A stretch of 64,000 nucleotides of DNA, taken from NCBI RefSeq assembly GCF_003086295.3, contig NC_092038.1:128491518-128555517 (forward strand), written 5' to 3'. Shown in pieces: positions 56,882 through 64,000 of this stretch. Every line of letters starts with the position of its first letter. Positions within the stretch are counted from its first letter, which is position 1. Made by a program: the position numbers and the translations under genes. This stretch comes from Arachis hypogaea. Taxonomy: Eukaryota > Streptophyta > Magnoliopsida > Fabales > Fabaceae. Below the pieces are notes generated by a model, which saw nothing but the letters and a program-made list of their open reading frames with translations, was not told the origin of the DNA and searched no databases.

Positions 56882-58000
56882 ATATTAACCCATAACTTTT
56901 TTGAACAATCTAAACAACCATCAATTAAACTAAAATACACTCCACAACTAAATTACTCATTTAAATCTTAATATTAGAATAATTATTCATCTATCTATTC
57001 TAATAAAATAAATATTCAATATATCAATTATTCATATTGTTTAATATTTTTATTATCTACTTGTACTTTTCTAAAATTAATTCCTATACTCATTCATGGG
57101 AAAGCATTGGAGCCTATAAGTTTTGCTAATCATGCTTTTAAGGCATTACTAATCCCTTTTATTTTGCTTTATGTTGACTTGTATTAAAAATACATATATT
57201 TCACTTTATAATTGTATTTGCAATAAACAAATATTAATAAATTAATATTATAAGAAAACTTTTATGCAATCAAGCGATTATAAAATTTCATCATGTTCAC
57301 TGTTTTGGTGAAATATGATTAAATTCCAAAAAAAAAAAAATCATGTGGACACAGCATCGTTACTCTTATACAAGTGGTGGAACTTTGTGGTTCGATTGCG
57401 TTACATGGACCACACGTAGTGGATGATTGATCATAAAATTTCATAACATCTTAGTATAATTTGGATGCTTCTGCATTACAGTGAATAAAAAACTTTTTTT
57501 CTTGACATTCTAAAACTTGGATTATCTTTTTCTCGTTATATATATATTTTTTCTTTTTGGATAAAATAGAAACGTCAAAAGTTGGATGGCGAAATCAAAA
57601 ATGTCAAAGTAAGTAAATAATTATAAACCGAAAATAGCCATTAAAATTAATCAATAGAATAAATATATATTAAAAATAAATTCAATTATATATATTTATA
57701 ATTTATCTAAATATAATTAGTTTTAGTGATTAATTTTAAAAAAAAGTTTAGGCTGCACGAATTTTATCGCCAATGAAATTTTTTTGGGATAATATCAGCT
57801 TCTATGTCTTTTTAGGCTGCATCAAGAGGTTTAAGAGAAAACCTGAAAGTAAATAATTTGATCTCACAAAAATATAAATATGAATTAAGTGCTCAACAAC
57901 ATAAAGTGTAAATTGAAATTTCGGAAATATTGATCTCAACGTGAGAATCAATTAAACCTGTCAACGAGCTATAGACATTTTTTTTTTCATACTTGCTTAA
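56882..58000. other. AT-rich intergenic DNA
   Basis: No gene or clear element apart from the AT-rich repeat at about 57655-57740, similar to 20085-20205. Confidence 0.45.
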
Positions 58001-58358
58001 AGTAGCATTTGATGGAGAGATAGAGACTAAAAAATAGATATTGAAAAAAATTTTAATATTCTATTTGGTATAAAGTGGAAGATAGAAATTGAAACAAGAA
58101 TGAAATTCTAATTTAATTTGCACAAAAGATAAAATTGGAATTAATTAATTGAAATGAAGATATTTTAGGCATAAAATGTTTTTAAAATTTCAGTCTTTAT
58201 CTCTAAAAATTTTAATTCCCTGTGTCCCTACTTTTTAGAGGTAATGAAATATTAAAATTTTGAGGATAGAGACAAAAATTTTAATACTGGACCAACAAAT
58301 ATGATATTGAGTCTTAATTTCCTCGTCTCGATCTTAGTACCTCAAAACAAACGCTACC
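58001..58358. mobile_element. Tourist-type MITE related to the Harbinger element at 2522-10052
   Basis: Left end AGTAGCATTTGATGGAGAG; right end, reverse-complemented, GGTAGCGTTTGTTTTGAGG. Both resemble GGTAGCGTTTGTTTGCGAG of the autonomous element. TAA flanks both sides (57998-58000 and 58359-58361), the PIF/Harbinger target site. No coding sequence within its 358 bases. Confidence 0.85.
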
Positions 58359-58721
58359 TAAAATACCACATATTCCAGCCTCGTTTCAAACTTTGGAAAA
58401 AAAAATAATAAGGGATCACCTAACCAACATTTGATACATCAAATCCCTCCAACTCAAGCTAAAAAGAATTTTGAAAATGGATGTATGCAGTAAGCTTTAA
58501 GAGAAAAGAACAAAAAGAGAGAGAAACCTCATTTATCTAATCTGCCCAGTATTGAAATAATGGTGAATATCTAGAAAAAGTGTATTTTAACAGATTGCAG
58601 AATATATATAATATGGAAGCTTTAGAATATGCCATGCCACTAACAATAATAATCATCACGGAAACTTTTTGTACATTAATCGTTAGTTAGGTCCACACGT
58701 GAGTTTTTGAATTGAATGATG
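58359..58721. other. Intergenic DNA and DMP 3' UTR
   Basis: No gene seen; about the last 100-200 bases are likely 3' UTR of the DMP gene. Confidence 0.45.
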
Positions 58722-59336
58722 TTAAGTTTTTGAGAGTGGGAATCCAATTCCATATCGCTGTGTAGGAAATGCAACAAAGAGCGTGCTGCAGAGCACTCCA
58801 ATTCCCACCGGCAACGCCGTGAGCATCTGCTGCGCCTCATCCGACGGCGAAGGGAAGAAGCAATTCACCACATTCTGATCGAACAGCGCAATGGCGGTGA
58901 AAACCAGAACTGACATCACAGCGTGCACAAAATCAATGAACCTGAGCCTATACTTTGCATCAAGTTCAGGTGGCAGTGTGGTTGATCCATCAATAACCCA
59001 CAGTCCCTTAAATGTGGCAAAACCGTGACATACATTCCCCTTACTGTCCCTGAAGCTATCAGTGAAGCTTAGAAGGAAGCATGAGAAAGCAGAGAGGGAT
59101 AATAGTGTGTAAGTCATGAATTTGTTGACAGAGTCGCAGTTTCCTTGGTTTGTGAAGATTGGAGAGAGGAGTTGGAAGGATAGGACAGTGCCGGTTGGAA
59201 GAAGATTCGCCAAATGTGCCGTGCTTTGAAATGTTTGGCTTATGGCTCTTTGAACCATGCTCCTCTCTGCTTCTGGAACCTCTCTATTGTGATCAAGGAG
59301 TGGCAGCTTTTGTTCATCATCATTAATATGATCCAT
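58722..59336 (-). CDS. DMP family membrane protein (DUF679)
   Basis: A single-exon frame of 204 residues starting MDHINDDEQKLPLL. After a hydrophilic N-terminus comes the family signature STAHLANLLPTGTVLSFQLL, then SPIFTNQGNCD, a segment at about 73-93 (YTLLSLSAFSCFLLSF), the DUF679 loop (GLWVIDGS, RFIDFVHAVMS) and a fourth segment before PTQRYGIGFP. Four membrane segments and lack of introns are usual for DMPs. Members act in endomembrane remodelling and, in the DMP8/9 branch, gamete fusion; the N-terminus here does not look like DMP8/9, but the branch is not settled. No defect seen. A TATATAG word lies only about 40 bases upstream, close for a TATA box. Confidence 0.9.
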   Translation of the reverse strand: MDHINDDEQKLPLLDHNREVPEAERSMVQRAISQTFQSTAHLANLLPTGTVLSFQLLSPIFTNQGNCDSVNKFMTYTLLSLSAFSCFLLSFTDSFRDSKGNVCHGFATFKGLWVIDGSTTLPPELDAKYRLRFIDFVHAVMSVLVFTAIALFDQNVVNCFFPSPSDEAQQMLTALPVGIGVLCSTLFVAFPTQRYGIGFPLSKT

Positions 59337-61116
59337 ACTAATTGTTCATAAAATAATCATGTGTTAATTTGCTCTATATAGTTGCCCATGGAGCAATTGA
59401 AGACTTGCAAGAAACATAAACTGAAAACTTGAAGAATCTGCTTTTAACTTGTTTTGGGGGTTTCTAGTTTTCTTTGATCATCAGGGCCGAAAGTTAGTTA
59501 GTTATGAGAGAGATTTGTTATTTGGGGGAGGTATGATTTTTGTTTTATTGCCTTGTAAAGCATGCATGACAGTTATGAACCTAAAAGCTTGCGCAATATT
59601 AAAGATACAGAAATAAGAGAGATAATGCGTGGGATTTCAATTATCAATTAACTTGTCATGGATGTGGTAAAGTTTGGTGTCATAGGAAAATGTTTTCCGG
59701 GGACGCAATGCCTTCAAGCTTTGATTTTGCATAGGTTAGCAGTTTTACTATGTAAGCACATGATGCTATGTTTGCCCACCAGCTCCGTTTCTATGGATGA
59801 ATATAGTTATACAATGTTATAGTTTTCTGATTTGGTCTTTTAATTTGCTCCATTTTTTTTTTATAGTATCTCCCAATTCAATACAATTGGTCGAATAGAC
59901 AGGACCAACTAGCATGGGAGAACATATATGGACCTTATTGGTTTTGGTCTTAACAATACATCGCAGAGGAATGTTTGAACTTTGAAAGCCTTATGCCCAA
60001 AGGCCCAACAGGAGGAACACTCTGGGCTTATGAACGCATACTGGGTTTTTCTTAAGGACGCGGTAGGAACTACATGAAATGTATTTTGAGGCCCATTAAG
60101 CTTATTCATTAAGTGTATATTCGCCTTCAAAACATTAAAAAAAAAAATTATCCTCCAAAGAAGATAACAGATAATGATCCCATATATGTTCTACTTAACA
60201 AAATGATCCTTGATAAAAAAAAAAAGATCATAATCTTCGGTCAACTCTTAAACTTATTCAGTTAATTAACTGTTAGCTGTTTTTTTTTTAGAAAAAAAGA
60301 AATGAATAATTTAACTCTACTACAATATATTCAACACCATCCCCATCTCCATTTTCACTTAAGACTAAATTATTGGCTTCATAAAAAATTAACAGTTTGG
60401 AGTAACTTGATGATTGACCGATATATTTTATCAAATAGACTATATCTTTTCAGAATATTTTGCCTTTCCGATGATCTTGAATTATTTTATCAAAATCTCT
60501 CATTTTAATTTCAACGGTTAAAATAACTATTTACTCTTAAAAAATGTATTAAACACAATAGCAAAGTATAGTTCTGCAAAAGAATCGTGATGTTCTAATT
60601 TTTTTCTCAAGCTTTTACATCCAATTTGCTGTGCATGAGTTTAATTTGGTGCTTGGTTGGGTAATAGAGTATCATCACGAATTATGAAAGAATCATTCAT
60701 GTATTAGAAAAACAATTATAGCATCATCCTTATCGTTACGTTTGTTTATAGAGACAGGACACTAAAACAAAGATATAGAAATACAAAATTATGTTTAATA
60801 GATAAGACATTAACAGAAATATTATATCTAGAGATATTGAATTAGTATATTTTGTATCTATCCTGATAAAAAAAAACATAAAAACACTATAAAAAAACAC
60901 AACTTATTTTTACTAATTTTTTATAATTATATTTTTATTATTATATATTTTTCTAATTTTTTTAATAAAAAACTAAAAAAATTAATTTTTTATAATTTAT
61001 TTTAATTTATTATCAAATAAAATATAAAAATATAATTATATATTTCTTTTGTATTTAATTTTTAATGGCTTATCTTGTGCTAAAACAACAATAATACTAG
61101 AGAACCAAGATGGTTC
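59337..61116. other. Intergenic DNA upstream of DMP
   Basis: AT-rich DNA with no recognised gene. At 60740-60880, GTTTGTTTATAGAGACAGGACACT resembles the start of another Tourist-like element, but no matching right end was found. Confidence 0.45.
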
Positions 61117-61366
61117 TGTTAGGTATCAGTAGCTTACGGTTGAGTGAGAATCACAGAACAAGAGAAACAAGAGTAGAAGAAAATAGTTGCATTAAAACAG
61201 AATTGAAAGAATTAATCTAGAGTCAGTGTGAGCTAGTTATTTATACAAGTTGAGTGAGGTATAGAGTGTGTGAGAGTGTAACAGCAAATTAGTTGAGAGT
61301 TTAACAGCTGTAACTAATTCCTGCTGAGCTGGCACAGGTAGTTTCTAGATAGTAACTACACTAACA
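61117..61366 (-). repeat. 3' LTR (250 bp) of a second copia element
   Basis: The ends are perfect TGTTAG..CTAACA. On the minus strand it directly follows a GAGGGAGCA polypurine tract and the RNase H stop. The other LTR is beyond the window, so the target duplication cannot be tested; the bases before it are GGTTC. Confidence 0.85.
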
Positions 61367-61386
61367 TGCTCCCTCAAAACAAGGGC

Positions 61387-64000
61387 CTATGAAGACTCTG
61401 TATTGAAGACTCTTAGTAGTTTTCTGAATCTGTCAAAAGTTGTAGTTGAGAGAGGTTTGGTTAGGGTGTCAGCCAGTTGATCTTGAGCTGGGATGTGTTG
61501 AACAAATATTTCTTTTCTGGTTACATAATCTCGAACAAAGGACTGATTGAGAGCAAAATGCTTGGATTTGTTGTGCGTAATTGGGTTGGCAGAGAGCATG
61601 ACTGCACTTTGATTGTCGCAGTATACCACAGATTTTGACGAGCATATGATTCTTATTTCACTTAGAATGTTTTGAGGCCAAATGATTTCGGTCACAACAT
61701 CTGCAATTCCTCGAAACTCAGCTTCAGTGCTGCTCTTGGACACTGCAGTTTGCTTTTTGCTAGCCCATGAGACCAAGTTTGAGCCAAGGTAAATGCCATA
61801 CCCATTTGTTGACTTGCGATCATCAACATCACTGGCCCAATCAGAGTCGCAAAAACCATAGATCCTGAAGTTTGTGAACTTGTTGAACCTGAGGCCATAC
61901 TCTGTGGTGCCTGCCAAGTACCTGAGGATTCGTTTTACAGCTTTCCAGTGGGACTCAAGAGGGTTGTGAAGAAACTGGACTACTTTATTCACTGAGAAGG
62001 AGATCTCAGGCCTTGTAATCGTAGCATACTGCAGACCACCAACTATTGACCGAAACAGAGTGGGATTGCTAAAGGAGCCGTCTCCAAAGGCAGATAGCTT
62101 TAGGGAGGAGGTCATGGGGGTAGGTACAGATTTTGCATGGATCATGTCTGCCCGTTTCAAAAGGTCCTTAACGTACTTTGTTTGTTTGAGAGTCACTGTA
62201 TCACCAGGGGTTTTTGCAACCTCAATGCAAAGGTACTATGGATTTCAGTCACGAGTGCCTTGATATCAAACTCAGAGTTGCCGGTCACAAGAATCTTATC
62301 TACATACACAAGGATGTATGTGGCCGAGGATGATGTGAATTTGGTGAATAGGGAGACATCAGATTGAGTGCTTGTGAAGCCAAATTGTCGAAGTGCAGTG
62401 CTGATTTTTGTGAACCAGGCTCTGGGTGCCTGTTTGAGTCCATACAGAGATTTCTGGAGCTTACAGACATAGAGGCAGTTTGGGGCCTTAAGCCCTTCTG
62501 GTTGCTGCATATAGACCGTCTCGTGAAGATTCTCATTGAAAAACGCATTATTGAAGTCGAACTGGTAAATTTTTCATCCTTTGGCGAGAGCCACACTGAG
62601 CATGACTCGAACTGTAGCAGGGCGCACGACGGGGCTGAAGATCTGGTCATAATCAATTTCTTGGCGTTGGTGGAAGCCCTTGGCGACAAGCCGTGCCTTG
62701 TATTTCTGGATTGTGCCATCAGGGTGTTTCTTTATTCTGAAAACCCATTTACATCCTATGGGTTCAGAGTGTGGGGTAGGTCAACCAGCTGCCAAGTGCC
62801 ATTCTTGATCAGGATTGAGTATTCCTCCTCCATGGCCCTTCTCCAATGTGGCGTAGCAAGTGCTTCGGAGACTGACTTGGGCAGGGTATCAAGTGAGGTT
62901 GATGCTGAGTCCACTACTGTATTGAGTGCCTTAGGTTTGAAAATTTCACTTTTGCTCCTAGTCTGCATGTGGTGTTTGTTTTAGTTAGCTGTGCCAGCAC
63001 GAGCAGTGTTGGGATGCTGCGAAGGTGTGGGTTGAGATGCAGCATTGGAAGGCTGCAGAGTCGGACCAGTCACCACCTGCAATGGAACAGTCTCAAGGGA
63101 ATCTACACTGTTAGCACTGCTAGCATATGTTTCAGCATTATTAGGGACTTCAACAGGTATAGAAGGTAATGATAAAGACATGTTATTGCTATTAGTGAGA
63201 GGCTTATTATGCATGTTTGGGTAGGGAGGATGAAAGGTATAGGTAGCTGGGGGGGTATTGTTTGAGGGTTGGGTATGGTCAGGCTGGGAAGGGTTGGGGA
63301 AGAGGGCTGGATAGGGAAATTCTTGTTCACAGAAGATAACATTTCTAGTAGTATAGATTTTTCCTGAAGGGGATAGACACTTATAGCCTCTATGGTTGGG
63401 AGCGTAGCCTAGAAATATGCATTTGGTTGACCTGTGGTCAAATTTGTTCTTATTATAGGGTCGAAGCCAGGGATAGCATGCGCAGCCAAAGGGTTTTAAT
63501 AGGGTATAGGTTGGTATGATGTTGAAGAGGACTTCTAAGGGGGATTTAAAGTTCAGGACAGGGGTGGGGAGTCTGTTGATTAGGTATGTGGAGGTTAGGA
63601 TTGCTTCATCCCAGAAGGAAAGGGGCAGAGAGGCTTGGGAGAGAAGGGTGAGAGCTGTTTCAGTGAGGTGTCGGTGCTTGCGTTCTACACACCCTTTTTG
63701 TTGGTGTGTGTGAGGGTAGGTAAGTCTGTGATGAATTCTTTGGCTGCTTAGGTACTGTGAGAAAGTATTTGAGAGGTATTTCCCACCATGGTCAGTTTGG
63801 AGGGCTTTGATAGTGTTGCATGTTTGGTTTTCCATCAGGGTCTTATACTAGAGAAAGGCTGTGAAGATTTGATTCTTGGTGTGTAGTAAGTAGGTGCAGG
63901 TATACCGGCTGTAGGCATCAATGAAACAGACATAGTAGCGGAAGCCAGACCTGCTGGGTTGTGGGGAAGGGCCCCAGAGGTCTGAAAAGACTAATTCTAA
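61387..64000 (-). pseudogene. Ty1-copia pol (integrase to RNase H), inactivated, runs off the window
   Basis: From the window edge downward: the integrase core YYVCFIDAYSRYTC (first Asp), LQTDHGGKYLS (second Asp) and QQKGCVERKHRHL (Glu), FLGYAPNHRGYKCLSP, then RT from EALATPHWRRAMEEE to LVAKGFHQRQEIDY, the YVDK site and SLYGLKQAPRAWF, then RNase H (GFCDSDWASDVDDRKSTNG, SSTEAEFRG). Damage: TAG at 63848-63850, a 2-base duplication near 62770, TGA at 62574-62576, an Asp-to-Lys change at the RT site (62295-62300), and a deletion with frameshift near 62205. RNase H (61387-62196) is open. It differs from the Sirevirus-type element. Confidence 0.93.

Noticed and set aside
60740..60900. A second Tourist-like MITE
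   Set aside because: The left word GTTTGTTTATAGAGACAGG fits, but no matching right end or TTA/TAA pair was found.
1..64000. CRISPR arrays, operons or other prokaryotic features
   Set aside because: Introns, plant gene families and retrotransposons show plant nuclear DNA; no regularly spaced repeat-spacer pattern is present.

Overview
The window is plant nuclear DNA: AT-rich, intron-bearing genes with canonical GT/AG junctions, and nested LTR retrotransposons, DNA transposons and MITEs. Several repeats look like those of peanut, notably a solo LTR carrying GGCGTTGAACGCC-type words and the FAR1/Ulp1 transposon proteins, so my best guess is a legume of the genus Arachis. That rests on recognition, not on a search.

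Region 1 (1 to about 18.6 kb) is a tower of nested transposons. The oldest layer is a decayed Mutator-like element with a plus-strand Ulp1-type cysteine protease pseudogene (1-905 and 10537-12650), a degenerate telomere-like CCCTAAA array (13.06-13.63 kb) and a minus-strand FAR1-type transposase pseudogene (13976-16244). A minus-strand solo LTR (906-10531, TSD GAAAG) sits in an Ulp1 exon. That LTR is split by a 7.5 kb PIF/Harbinger element (2522-10052, TSD TTA) with transposase, Myb/SANT and GRF-zinc-finger reading frames. A second solo LTR (16799-18597, TSD GTTAA) lies in the FAR1 leader.

Region 2 (18.6-29.4 kb) is mostly AT-rich intergenic DNA with a G-rich repeat, a MITE, an E6-like cell-wall protein gene (22992-23837, minus), a 1.3 kb long-TIR element and a LINE 3' remnant.

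Region 3 (29428-38006, minus) is an 18-exon homeobox-DDT gene of the RINGLET (RLT1/RLT2) family, the plant partner of ISWI remodelers. In this sequence exon 14 is one base short, which predicts a truncated protein. Introns hold an Au-like SINE and a probable MITE.

Region 4 (39.5-51.7 kb) is a complete but dead Sirevirus-type Ty1-copia element (39953-51675) inserted in a second copy of the G-rich repeat. It was itself hit by a hAT-like element (46265-46837) and a solo LTR (46869-47690, TSD GTTCA).

Region 5 (53-59.4 kb, minus) holds an apparently intact 12-exon chloroplast triose-phosphate/phosphate translocator (53014-55598) with an intronic MITE. Next is a 358 bp MITE (58001-58358) whose TIR and TAA target site match the Harbinger element of region 1, then an intronless DMP/DUF679 membrane-protein gene (58722-59336).

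Region 6 (61117-64000, minus) is the 3' part of a second, unrelated Ty1-copia element with a 250 bp LTR, broken by stops, frameshifts, a deletion and a changed catalytic aspartate.

The host genes (E6-like, RLT, TPT, DMP) have unrelated functions and share only their minus-strand orientation. Exon coordinates were inferred by eye from reading frame, splice signals and phase.
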